Position numbers and translations under genes: made by a program. The notes under the pieces were generated by a model, which searched no databases, had not been told where the DNA came from, and saw nothing but the letters and a program-made list of their open reading frames with translations. A DNA stretch of 64,000 bases from Lineolata rhizophorae (taxonomy: Eukaryota > Ascomycota > Dothideomycetes > Lineolatales > Lineolataceae), in NCBI GenBank assembly GCA_010093515.1, contig MU001671.1, forward strand, positions 1,497,204-1,561,203, read 5' to 3'. Shown one piece after another: positions 24,402 through 34,324 of the stretch. Within the stretch, counting starts at the first letter, position 1. Each line of letters begins with the position of its first letter.

Positions 24402-26194
24402 CTAGACCAAATGCACCAGCTCTTTCATGACAAGCCCGAAGTGGCCTTCCTCAATGAGCCCATCCTCCACCATATCTCTCACCCTTTCGCCCACTTCGTC
24501 CCTGTGTTTCCCAACCATCTGTCTCCGCGATACCTGCCGATTCTCGTCCACCGTCCCGCCCTTAGTCGCCATCATGCCATCGCGAATTACTCCGGCCACA
24601 GCCCACTTCACCGTCGCCTCCTCCAGCACCTCGGCGCCCGCATCCCGCGTGGTCTTCAGATTCGCAACCGCGCCCTCCACCTCCCTCGCCGAATCCCCGT
24701 ACAGCGCCTCCGCCTCACGCAGCATGTCCTCGCTTCCATCCTGCCCGCACCGCCCCAGCAGCATCGCCGCGTCCCCCGCCATGACGCCCACCTTGGCCTT
24801 CTCCAACCACGCCGAGCGCCGCAGCGCGCGCCGCAGCACCTCCGCAGCTCCCAGCAGCGCATCGCGCCGCGCCCCCGCCGCCGCCGCCGCGCCCTCGCCG
24901 GCCTCGTCCAGCGTGGCCACCGCCTCCATCAGCGCGTCCGCCTCGGCCGTCAGCACGGCGCCTTCGTTCCACGCGCTGGCGGCGGCGGCGGCGTCGTCGT
25001 CGTCGCCGCCGCGCCCGGCCTCGCCGAAGGCGCCCCGCACGCCCGCGACGTACTCGTCCGCGCCGACGACGCCGCTGCGGAACTCGGCGTCGGCGAAGGC
25101 GGCGCGGTAGGCGGCGACGGCGAGGCGGGCCTCGAGGGGCGCGAGGCGGGCGTCGGGCTCGTCCCTGGACGAGGGCGCGGCGGCGGCGGCGGCGGCGGCG
25201 GCGGTATGCCGCGAGATGTAGGCCGGGATCTTGTCGCGGATGAGGGGCCGGGCGATGCCGGCCACGGTGGCGAGGGTGCCGTCGGTCGAGGGGGCCGCGG
25301 CGACGGCGAGCTGGCCGAGGGCCGACAGCGTGGCCGTCGCCGTGTCGAGGAGCGTCGTCGCCGTGACGGGCGTGATGACGGCGGCCCATTCGGCGTCGCC
25401 GCTGGGTTCAAGGGCTGCGGCCGGCGCGCCGCTGGGAGGCGGTGCCGCGCCTCCTTGTGCGGACTCTGGCGTCGCCGACGCTGCTGCCGCTTCGGCGGCG
25501 GCCGCCGACGCCGCCGCCTGGCTCTCGGAGAACTCGAGCTCTTGCCGCGTCAGGCACGAGGAGAGGAGCTCGATCGACTCCTGCAGCAAGGGCACGGCGT
25601 CGACCTTGCCGGCCTCCTTGCCGGTTGCGTCCGTGATGGCTTCGGCCAGGCTCGAGAGCACCTGCGCCGTGTTGAAGAGCAGGTTCGAGTCCGTCTGGTC
25701 GATGTTCATGGCCCGGCGGTGGCTCTGCAGCGTCTCGCGGAGCAGGCTGACCGGGTCGCCCAGTAACGGCGACAGCCGGGGGTCCTGTGAGAGCTCATAT
25801 TGGAGGCGGGCTCTTTGGGTAGGTTAGACCGGCGAGGCATTTACCTAGTGTAGGCAACTTACTTGTTGTATGCTAGGTCGAGTGACTGCGGGAACTTGCG
25901 AAGACCGGCGTCGTAGATGTCGATTGCTCGTCGGAAGAAGCGAAGGGCTTTGGTGGCATCTCTACACCCATATAAGCTTTCTCATTCGCATTGATCATAG
26001 CTGCACGACTACCCAGCTCGCCATTTGCCGCCGCCGAGCTCTTCGGCGTCAGCAGCTTCGAGGAAGTCGTTTTCGGTCTCTGGAGCCTGGATAACACCTC
26101 AGTACGCGAACGTGTTGGACAACTGCAATAAAACACGTACCGATGTCTGGGGCTTGCCCGCCTTTTTCTTTTTTGGAATGGGTGGCCGCGGCAT
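24402..26194 (-). CDS. Conserved ascomycete TPR-type protein with poly-alanine expansions
   Basis: Four exons on the minus strand: 26141-26194, 26013-26086, 25863-25961 and 24402-25812 (introns 54, 51 and 50 bp), 545 aa. The start MPRPPIPKKKKAGKPQ is strongly basic. The next segments read DFLEAADAEELGGG, KALRFFRRAIDIYDAG, LAYNKARLQYEL and LLFNTAQVLSSLAEAI, spaced like consecutive TPR helices in the first 150 residues. A later helical segment is rich in alanine, with poly-Ala and poly-Asp runs coded by GCC/GAC triplets. The family is recognised as a fungal TPR-domain protein without a defined role; function is not claimed. Splice junctions each restore the expected TPR reading. Confidence 0.8.
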
Positions 26195-26506
26195 GATGAA
26201 TGTCGAAAGACTCGTTGATCGACGCTGTAGAGCAGTGTGGGGTTGGAATACGCGAGGCTGCAGCTCGGCTCGAGACTACTATGATCGCCTATCCACCTAA
26301 GCAGCTGTGCGAAATAGAGGCTGCTTGTGGGAGTCGAGAAATTCAATCTCTAGCTTAGGGAGATCCATCAGCATCGTGCATGGGCATGTGAACGAGACGT
26401 CGTGTTCTATTTATGCGCGCGGCGATGACATGAGATAGCACCAATCCAGGAGATCAAGAATTACACAATTCCATGCCGTAGGTCGCATTCAGCGCCTCCT
26501 GGTCCG
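26195..26506. other. Promoter of the TPR-type gene / 3' region of the alkyltransferase gene
   Basis: 312 bp between two minus-strand genes. Nothing else recognised. Confidence 0.45.
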
Positions 26507-26910
26507 CTACTTGCACTTGCGCACGTCAAACTCGTCCCAAAAAAGCCCCTGATCGATCAGCTTGCCGCTTGCATCAAACTCGACGCCTTCTTCCTTCAAT
26601 AATACTGTCTTCTTGTCCATGTTGACGCCGCTCGGCCGATCCCTCCAATCACCCTTGTACCCGCCGATGTACTGCGCCGTCCTCAGCATCAGCACACAAA
26701 GTGTTGCCAAACCGAACTTACCCCGTCAGAAGCTATGCATCTGTGACACGGCACCTCGGGCGCGAAGGGATTGTTTGCGCAAGCGTTGCCGACGGCTCGC
26801 GGCGAGGACTGCAGCGCCGAGGCGATGGCCTTGTATGTCGACACCCGCCCTTCCGGGATCTGCTGGAGGAGGGTGTAGACCTTGGTTTGGAACTGTGTCA
26901 CGGATGCCAT
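26507..26910 (-). CDS. mgt1: O6-alkylguanine-DNA alkyltransferase, short fungal form (MGMT/Mgt1)
   Basis: Direct reversal of O6-alkylguanine by irreversible transfer of the alkyl group to an active cysteine. Two exons, 26722-26910 and 26507-26671 (50-bp intron, donor GTAAGT), 117 aa. This is the helix-turn-helix/active-site domain only, without the N-terminal ribonuclease-like domain of bacterial and animal enzymes. The DNA-binding helix region reads EGRVSTYKAIASAL, SPRAVGNAC and NNPFAPEVPCHRC. The PCHR motif keeps the reactive Cys (residue 55), so this is a true alkyltransferase rather than an Atl1-type protein, in which Trp replaces Cys. Exon 2 continues YIGGYKGDW and ends in the usual EEGVEFD...G tail. 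Confidence 0.93.
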
Positions 26911-27488
26911 TGTTTGCCGTTTGGGTGAGAAATGAGGATGCAGATTGTACGATGCCTCTGTGACGCGCTTTCAAGGGGCTTTCGCGTACACGCGCTCTCA
27001 CGTGAACGGCTGTTAAAGTGACCAATCAAGGGCTAAAAGTTTGACAGCACTCATGGACAGCAATGGATCTGTTGATAGGCTTTTGATACAGAGAGTTCAC
27101 TTCCAAATGTGGATTTGCTAGAGAAATTCACGGCTACTCTACCCATGTTATATATCTAGTTACCAAGTTCACAAGATCGAGGCGGAACCCCTAGTTTTAA
27201 TATAAAAACAACATTATTATCGTCTTAGATGCCTTTAGAGTGAATGAGGTGTAGGTTGTAGTATACATCTGTCGATAAGCTGGGGGAAGAATTCTGAGCA
27301 TAATCTCCAAAAGGTGTACTATACTCAGGTCGAAACCACCCTGCACTTTGGTTCTTTCCACTACCTCTCCATCGCCTTACTCGCCCACGCATCTGTTGTT
27401 GAACAGAGTTTAACGGGTGATGTGGTTGACCATGGTTATCGTGTCCTAGACGTTTGCTACTGAAATCCTTTTGCAGGCTATTGCACTA

Positions 27489-27830
27489 GCTTCAGTGTTG
27501 TCCAGTCTGCTATTGGCCGACTGAGGCCGCCAGATGCTTTACACGCTCTGTATGAGCAGGTTAATACTGCGAATACCCCTATCACTATGGATCCCAGGCA
27601 CTCATCACTCCAAGCCATCCATCACTATGAGTTCTAGCGTGCGTGTATGTGCGGCAAATACAGCCGTCCTCAGCAGACCGCCGCGTCGGTTTCAGCGTCG
27701 TCTAGCCCGCTAGTGGCCAACTGAGGGCGGCAAATGCTTTACGCGCTCCGTCTTCACAGGTTACTACCACACTTGTGTCCATCACTGCTGGTTTCGGCGT
27801 GCGTGCCTGTGTGGCAAATTCAGTCACCCC
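27489..27830. repeat. Diverged direct duplication, two units
   Basis: Two blocks repeat in the same order. The block at 27489-27566 matches 27688-27767 (sharing GCTTTA.GCGCTC, GGCC.ACTGAGG and CAGGTTA). The block at 27618-27669 matches 27777-27830 (sharing CCATCACT, GGCGTGCGTG.. and GGCAAAT). Most visible differences are C/T or G/A transitions, as expected if repeat-induced point mutation (RIP) acted on a duplicate. The spacing between the two blocks differs between units. Confidence 0.75.
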
Positions 27831-27885
27831 CGGGCGTTAAAACGGTGTCACATCTGGGGTTCGCTCGAAACTCTTTGGCTAAAGG

Positions 27886-27895
27886 TATAAAAAGG
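27886..27895 (+). promoter_or_regulatory. TATA-box-like element, TATAAAAAGG
   Basis: A good TATA consensus lies about 139 bp before an ATG at 28025, next to the gag-like region. No other gene is near enough to use it on this strand. Confidence 0.45.
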
Positions 27896-28024
27896 CCTCC
27901 CTGGGTGCCCGTTCCATCTCTTTTTCCTCCCTTGGCCTCACCACCTTGGCAAAGTTTTTGCCCAAACACTGCTCTTGGCTGCCAAACCCAGTAACCTGCT
28001 GAACAGTTTGACGCCCTCATTACA

Positions 28025-28860
28025 ATGGCATCTGATGAGGACCCCTATGTTCTAGAAGTGGGATTGAGCACGCTTCCAGGCGTGCCTTTTGTTAGCACAA
28101 GTTTGTATCCCTTGCTTGACGATTATCCCAAGCATTTGAACACTCAAAGCGTTTCTAACCAGCCCTTGCCACAGCGAACCCTCCAGTTCGCGGTGTGCCT
28201 GTTCGCGACAGCCCCTACTGGCCTATCCAGGTGTCGATTGAGCACGAGAACGTCACAAAACCTTTGGCTAGGCCGGGTATCATTGGCATCTTCTGTCCGT
28301 GCCCGACGGAGTTGCTTGGCCTCATGCCTCGCGAGAAGCAAGTGGAGACCGACACAGACAAATTCATCGAACGGCTTGAGGGGATTTCCGAGTTCATGCA
28401 GGTGCGGTGCATGCCGTACTGTCTGCGTGGCGAAGCGCAGATCTGGTTCAATAATTTGTCCTTGGAGCAGCAGCGCTGGCTGTGCAATGCGCCCCTCAAA
28501 TCCTGGATCTCTCTCCTCGATCGCCTCTGGCCCTCCCCGGAGACTGCCTCTCGCCGTCTCGCGAAATTGTCGTATTCGGAAGAGGATTGGTCTAAACGCA
28601 TGAGCCTCGTACAACATGCAAACGAGGTCTTGCACCTAGTTAATCGCCTGGCACCTGAACGACGCAGCCGTCGCCCCACCGAGTTTATCTGGAAATCCAT
28701 ACAGAAGAGGCTGCATAACAAGCTCTACAAGAGGGGCGTAAAGTACCACTTGTCGATGGATGACTACATGTCTATTTTGAAGAAAATTGACCAGGGGAGA
28801 CGTGACGGTCGAGTTTCGAAAGCACTGGAGGAGGATGGCCTCAAATACTATAGGAACTGA
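28025..28860 (+). mobile_element. Orphan gag-like fossil of LTR-retroelement kin (incomplete)
   Basis: The main open frame (28195-28860) resembles the helical core of fungal retrotransposon Gag: an FIERLEG..F segment, CLRGEAQIWFNNLS (a typical C.RGEA..W motif), a W..LLDR.W block and an EDWSKR region. A separate short open frame begins at ATG 28025. No protease, reverse transcriptase, integrase or paired LTR is visible within 2 kb on either side, so this is only a part of an element and looks broken. The flanking AT bias suggests RIP and considerable age. A domesticated gag-derived host gene is the alternative. Family placement (Ty3-like) is inferred. Confidence 0.5.
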
Positions 28861-30414
28861 GAAGGATCGCAGGCCCGGCTTGAGGTACTACCGAGAGGAT
28901 TTGTCCGGGCCTAGACCATCGTGGGTGTCCTCCAGAGGTTGCTAAGAACAATGAACGTGTTCATTCAGGAGTTTAGATAGCCGGCTTGGTGAAAGGGCGC
29001 ATCTCTGGCTCATACTCACCACTTGCGAATAAAGTCTGCTAAATCTTTCATTTGCTCTACACTAAGTTGATATAACTGAGCAAGAATTGTGTTGATGACC
29101 TGTCGTGGTGGAAGATTGGAATTGAATAGCTAAAATACCTCGTATGCTAGTGAGGATATGTAATAGTCATGGGCCTAGTAACACCAGTCCTATTCAACAG
29201 CTCGGGCGATGCTTTCACGCTAACTTATTTTGATAGGAACCTCTAATAGAACAGCATTCAACTGTTCTGACTATATCTTGCTCAAAATATGGATAACTAG
29301 CTATTTCGTAAAAGTGTGTGGAGAATAGATATTGCACAATAGATTTGGTTTCTCAGCTAATATGCTACAAGCTGTTTGGTTTGAGCCCCCTAGAGAGCTC
29401 CGAAGTACTAAAATTAGAGGGTGATGGCTAGGCAATACTGAACCCTTATATTTCTGTTCTGTTCCGCTGCCGAAATTCAGTTAACTTGGCCTAGCGTAGC
29501 TATGCAGAGACGAAATATCTGGTCAGGAACAGATTTTGGCGGCAAAATGTAGCTTGTTGGTTCGTAGGGTAATATGTATTATTGTAAAGATACAATAGCT
29601 GTGTCAAGCAGGAACGTCTATTCTGGGTTGTAACGTTAAAAACAACTATGTGCTTGGAATGCTTTCTAACTTTCCTAAAGAAGTTTGAAACTCACATCAC
29701 ATGTACTAGGATCCTATTTTTTGACCTTTGAGCCCAACTGTTCGAATGTCATGTTAGGAAGCTAGGCTGCGAGTGCGAAGTAAAGCTGTTTCACATCATC
29801 ATGTTGTGACTTATCACGATATCTTCGCGGCATAGCGGTTTTGTAAAGCACTAGATTAGCTCTAGTCGTGATATTATGCGAAACTAGTTTTTGATTAGAT
29901 GATTCGTAGGCTTTCAAAAGGCAAGTAGCATAAAGCAAGTAACCTCATGTTCTGCCCATCGTCGTGAAAACCCAAAACCATGCTGGCAGCTGATGCCGCA
30001 ATCGGTTCGTCCACAATGAGAGACGAGATCCGCATGCACATATGATCAGATTAGCGTTAAATTGCAGTCATAGGCTCGAACAACCCATTCTCATTTTCAA
30101 CGTCATTCGGGACAGGCAACGGACAGAAATCGCTGCACTGATCTCTACGTCAGCTCCGTAGAGCAACCTTTCATAGGCCATACGGCGACTAAGCGAACAA
30201 ATTTAATCCCACTTTACATTACAAAGTAGGTTGAGGGAGTAGTGCTGGGATTGGAAGGTCTCTGGATTCGTCGGTGATGAAGTGAGGTTGTCAGGGTCAG
30301 ACTGCTTATCTTATCGCATCTTGGCATTTGTGCATGTGTACAACCTTCATCCCGGCCGCTAGGCTACCGAAGCTCTAGGAGAATTTTTGTCAGTGCTTGG
30401 CCGGCCATGCGACA
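28861..30414. other. AT-rich gene-free stretch
   Basis: About 1.55 kb with frequent stops in every frame and TA-rich composition, consistent with decayed repeat DNA. The last ~200 bp should be the promoter of the following gene. No feature was recognised. Confidence 0.5.
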
Positions 30415-31113
30415 ATGGAGCCCATTAGGACAATGTCGCGATTAATTCGGCGTCCTGCCGCTTTTCGATTGCCCATGTTCATGCCGTGCATCTTTCTCGT
30501 TCGACGATTCAGCACCTCTCGCGCCTTCCTCGACGGTACCCATCTTCCCCGAGTCGCTCAGTCCTCCTTCTGGGCCTCCCTGATCCCGAAGCCCTTTCGC
30601 AACCGCGGCACCGACCCCCATCAGGCCGTCGCCTCGAAGTCCAAGCCTAGAAGCAAGGACTGGAACCCGTCGACCCTGTACATCATCTATGGCATCCTGA
30701 TCGGGTCGCAGGCCATCCAGACCATCGCTGTGAAACGGGACCTCGTCAATTTTAGTCGCAAGGCGGACGCCAAGATTGAGCTATTGCGGGAGGTCATCGG
30801 GCGAGTGCAGCGTGGAGAGGAGTTTGACGTGGACACAGCACTGGGGACGGGGATTCCCCAGGATGAAAAGGAGTGGGAGGATGGTAAGTTGGTCCTCATG
30901 GTGCCAGACAACGCTGACATTGTGTTACGAACAGCGCTCAAGGAATTGGAGGAAGAGGATACTGCCTGGACAGTGAGGCAAAAGAGGATGGAGAAAGAAT
31001 CGAAGAAGCAGCAGGATAGCGAGACATCAAAATTGCAGGGCTCAAATGTTGGCACGGCGGCCGTCGAGGCGGACGCAGCACAGCGGCCGAGAGGGGCGCG
31101 AGGATTTTATTAG
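30415..31113 (+). CDS. Mitochondrial inner-membrane protein of the fungal DUF5321 type
   Basis: Two exons, 30415-30883 and 30935-31113, 215 aa. The N-terminus is basic and hydroxylated (IRTMSRLIRRPAAF, RRFSTSRAF), as in mitochondrial presequences; a second in-frame Met lies at 30433. The conserved part follows: SLIPKPFR, KDWNPSTLYIIYGILIGSQA (one transmembrane span), IKRD-like VKRDLVNFSRKADAKI, ELLREVIGRVQRGEEFDV, then ALKELEEED after the splice and a charged coiled tail. The 51-bp intron (GTAAGT...CAG) is in phase, so the unspliced frame stays open; splicing is favoured because it joins EWED to ALKELEEED as in the family. Exact role is unknown to me. It converges with the next gene across 211 bp. 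Confidence 0.8.
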   Translation: MEPIRTMSRLIRRPAAFRLPMFMPCIFLVRRFSTSRAFLDGTHLPRVAQSSFWASLIPKPFRNRGTDPHQAVASKSKPRSKDWNPSTLYIIYGILIGSQAIQTIAVKRDLVNFSRKADAKIELLREVIGRVQRGEEFDVDTALGTGIPQDEKEWEDGKLVLMVPDNADIVLRTALKELEEEDTAWTVRQKRMEKESKKQQDSETSKLQGSNVGTAAVEADAAQRPRGARGFY

Positions 31114-31324
31114 ACATTCATACCCAGGTAACAGCTACTGGTAAATCTTTATGTCTATTCGGGGTTAAATTACTAAGTTTAAGTTCTAGGTGCATCGAAA
31201 TATAAATGACAACTTGATTATATCCCTCCTTTCAAGACCGAAGCGCAGGGCAGTTCCTTCGACCGCGGTGCCCGACTACATACGCAGGCTTTTTTCCTTC
31301 TGGGTCACAGGCTAGTGCCTTGAC

Positions 31325-33445
31325 TTAATCATCATGCGTGCTGATGCGCTGTCTAACTGTCTTAACCAACTCAGGCCCTCCCGGGTGGCCGTGTTGGATC
31401 CGGTACTCGCAAACATCGCAAGCCTTGGGGAACTCGCCCTTGTGCGGCGCATTCTCGGGCCACGCGCCTCCACGCCACGGCCTGCCGGCGTGGTTCTTCG
31501 GGACGCAGGGGCTTTCCTTGTGGTGTGCCGGCAGGTTGTCGTGGCTACAGCTCGGCTCTTCCGGGAAGGCCACGGGTATGTTCGCATGTCGCTCGCGCTC
31601 CTTAGTAGGTGTCACGATGGGCTTCAAGGTGCCCGGGGTGTGCTCGCGCTGCTCGTTGGGAAGGATCCAGCTGTCGATCGAGAACCGGAACGCCTTTTCG
31701 GCACCATGGGCGCTCGGTGCGGCAGCCTCTTGCGGGCCGTAGCCGTGCCCTTTGCCGTGCTCTACGCCGTGCTCTTGGCCGTGCTCTTGGCCGTGCTCTT
31801 GGCCGTGCTGGTGCCCGTACTGGCGCCCGTACTGATGCCCGTGCTGGTGCTCATGGTCGTGATCGTCCTCGTGATGCCTGGCCTTAGCGGACAAGAACCT
31901 CGAGATCGCCTTGTCCTTGTCGGTCCTGACATCTCTGTGAGAGGGCGAGGGCTTGGAGTGCGTGGAAGGGGACGACGCTGACGAGAGAGCCTCTGCCGGC
32001 AACGCCCATGGTGCCTTGTCGTGTCCGAACCCGTGCGGCACGTGCCCGAAGTGGAACGGCCCCTGAAGCGGCGCAAACGGCACCCAGTCGGGCAGCTTTT
32101 TTGGCGCTGTGACCGGCAAAGACTTGGGCGACGGCTCTGGCCAGGACGATCCCTTCGAAGCCGCTTCCTTTGTAGTCACGACCGACGGCGCCGTGAATGT
32201 TGGTGGTTGTAGCGCTTCCTCGGACTTTTGGGGCGTCTCTTTGGACATCTTGGAGTCTTTGGGTGGCTCGGTGTCTTTGGACGGCTGGGACCCTTTGGAC
32301 GGCTCGGACTCTTCAGATGGCTCGGACTCTTTGGAAGGCTGGGACGCTTTAGACGGCTGGGACTCTTTGGACGGTTCAGGTGCCTTGGACGTCTCGGCCG
32401 CCTCTTTGGACGTTTCGGGCTCTTCTTTGGAAGTCTCCTTGGGCGTCTCGTGCGTCTCCTTGGGCGTCTCCTTGGGCGTCTCCTTGGGCGCCTGGGGCAG
32501 GAACCTGAAGGTGTTGTCCGGGATGTGGAACAAGCTCATGGACTCGAGGTTGGGGATCGGCGTCGGCGGCCGGTGCAGCTTCTCGGTCGGTTTTGGCCAG
32601 TGCTCTGGCGCAAAGGGCGTCGGGTTCCAGAAGCCCGGCATGCTGGACGGCTTAGACGTCTCGCTGGGAGTGCCGCTGTGCTCGCTACCGTGGCTGGAGG
32701 CGCTTGGTCCGGCAATCTTGGATTCGCCCGTTGCCTCGACTATGCTGCTCGTTGCCCCGCCATGGCTGGTCTTTTCGATAGGACTGCTCGCCCCTTTGCC
32801 ATGGCTGGTTTCCTCGACGGGGCTGCTCGTCTCCTTGCCATGACTAGTCTCCTCGGCGATGCTGCTTGTCACCTTGCCATGGCTAGTCTCTTCAGCGGGA
32901 CTGCTTGTCGCCTTGCCATGGCTGGTTTCCTTGACATGGCTGCTCGTCGCCTCCCCATAGTTGGCCTTCTCGACGGGGACGCTTGTTGCCTTGCCAGGGC
33001 CGGTCTCCTTGATTGGGCTGCTCGTCTCCTTGATGGAGCTCCTCGTTTCATTGACGGGGCTGCTCGTCGCCCTGGCGTGGCTGCTCATCGCCTTGGCGTG
33101 ACTGCTCGTCGCCTTGACGTGGGTGCTCGTCGCCTTGACGTGGGTGCTCGTCGCCTTGATGTGGCTGCTCGTCGCCTTGGCCGAGCTACTCGTGGCCCTA
33201 ATCGGGCTGAAGGTGGCGGGCTTGCTTCCACTAGATTTGCTGGGCGAGGTTGCTGCTGAGGAATGCTCAGAAGCCTTAGATGACCCTGATCCGTGCGGCA
33301 CAGCCGTCACTGGACTGGTTTCGCCGGCGAAGGTAGCCTTTACATAGCTTTCCGATGAGACGAACGAGGCACTTTCGGTTGGCTCTGTCAAAGGAGCCGC
33401 GGCCGTGAGGGCGGCGAGGGTCGTGAGGAAAATTGAGACGCGCAT
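31325..33445 (-). CDS. Secreted repeat protein: Ser/Thr-Lys heptads, Pro/Glu/Lys repeats and a His-rich region
   Basis: Single exon, 706 aa. A signal peptide is clear (MRVSIFLTTLAALTAAAP). Residues ~90-148 are about eight heptads of the type KATSSHx. Residues ~171-240 are five copies of a 14-residue unit (EETSHGKxTSSxx), which looks like a doubled heptad. Residues ~320-400 repeat KETP and SKESEP/SKxSQP. Residues ~522-570 are His/Gly-rich (HGQEHG repeats). The C-terminal ~120 residues are not repetitive and carry four cysteines (about 633, 647, 676 and 679), including CDVCEYR. There is no hydrophobic GPI-signal tail, so it is likely released or wall-bound by other means. I do not recognise a family. 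The His-rich stretch could bind metal ions, and adhesin or effector roles are possible; both are inference. Confidence 0.8.
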   Translation of the reverse strand: MRVSIFLTTLAALTAAAPLTEPTESASFVSSESYVKATFAGETSPVTAVPHGSGSSKASEHSSAATSPSKSSGSKPATFSPIRATSSSAKATSSHIKATSTHVKATSTHVKATSSHAKAMSSHARATSSPVNETRSSIKETSSPIKETGPGKATSVPVEKANYGEATSSHVKETSHGKATSSPAEETSHGKVTSSIAEETSHGKETSSPVEETSHGKGASSPIEKTSHGGATSSIVEATGESKIAGPSASSHGSEHSGTPSETSKPSSMPGFWNPTPFAPEHWPKPTEKLHRPPTPIPNLESMSLFHIPDNTFRFLPQAPKETPKETPKETHETPKETSKEEPETSKEAAETSKAPEPSKESQPSKASQPSKESEPSEESEPSKGSQPSKDTEPPKDSKMSKETPQKSEEALQPPTFTAPSVVTTKEAASKGSSWPEPSPKSLPVTAPKKLPDWVPFAPLQGPFHFGHVPHGFGHDKAPWALPAEALSSASSPSTHSKPSPSHRDVRTDKDKAISRFLSAKARHHEDDHDHEHQHGHQYGRQYGHQHGQEHGQEHGQEHGVEHGKGHGYGPQEAAAPSAHGAEKAFRFSIDSWILPNEQREHTPGTLKPIVTPTKERERHANIPVAFPEEPSCSHDNLPAHHKESPCVPKNHAGRPWRGGAWPENAPHKGEFPKACDVCEYRIQHGHPGGPELVKTVRQRISTHDD

Positions 33446-34324
33446 GTTGGAGAGGAATACGGCTTGTCTGCCCGGGTCGAAAGTGAGCGATGGTGGTGGG
33501 CAAGAGAACGAGGTTGTTCGGAAGTATATCTAATGTGGATTGATTTGTAGATTGTTCGCCAACTTCCCCGTGTCGATGGCCCGGCGAGCCATGGGTAAAG
33601 AATATTGGCTTGGAAAGTTGCCTGATGCTCTTACGGAAGATGCGTCCTTGGTAGAATTTTGTGATGGATGGAGACCCGACTCGGCTCCAGGGAAGCAATT
33701 GTGTTGACCTTTGTAACTAGTAGGCATGCTTCCATTTTGCCAATTTCGGCTGGTCGATTCTGGCATCTGCTAGGACAAGATGCAAACAAGCTACTAGGGT
33801 TCCTTGAAGCATCGCGGGGCTGGGAGTGGGTAATACAGAGGGATAACCATGGAATCACACGGGACCAAATGCCTGGGCATGTCCCCCTCCACGCGAGCGG
33901 ACCGGGCCGCACCCGTTAGTTTGATTGCGAGTGCACTGCGCAAAGTGTTGTTGAAGTATGGACGCAGTCTTGCACTCTCGATGAATTTGAGCAGCTCTGT
34001 TGAGGAGCTAACTGTTCACTACTCTAATACTGCACCGTCCGCATGGAATTGACGCAGATGGATATATCTTAGAGCGTATTTCACTAGTACGAAGTAAAAT
34101 CGCTTTTTAAATGCTGGATGAGAAAATACCAGGTGTGCAATTATTGAATACGCATAACAGGCGCAACAGACGCCGTATAGTTACAACCCTCTTATGCACA
34201 CACGTGCGGTTTTTGCACAAGACGCTGCTAGGGGGTTCCAGATTTTAGCGACCCATTCCCTCTCGCCACTATCCGCATCGCCATGACTGCGGGACGCCAT
34301 TCCCTCAGCCCTCAGCCCTCAGCC
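33446..34324. other. Intergenic upstream of the secreted repeat protein
   Basis: 879 bp between two minus-strand genes. The part next to 33446 should be the promoter of the repeat-protein gene. AT-richer sequence lies at 34000-34250. No other feature was seen. Confidence 0.5.

Larger units (their letters stand above)
26911..28024. other. AT-rich intergenic with a duplicated segment
   Basis: Upstream of mgt1. No gene seen up to the gag-like region. The right half holds a diverged direct duplication (separate entry) and a TATA-like box. Confidence 0.5.
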
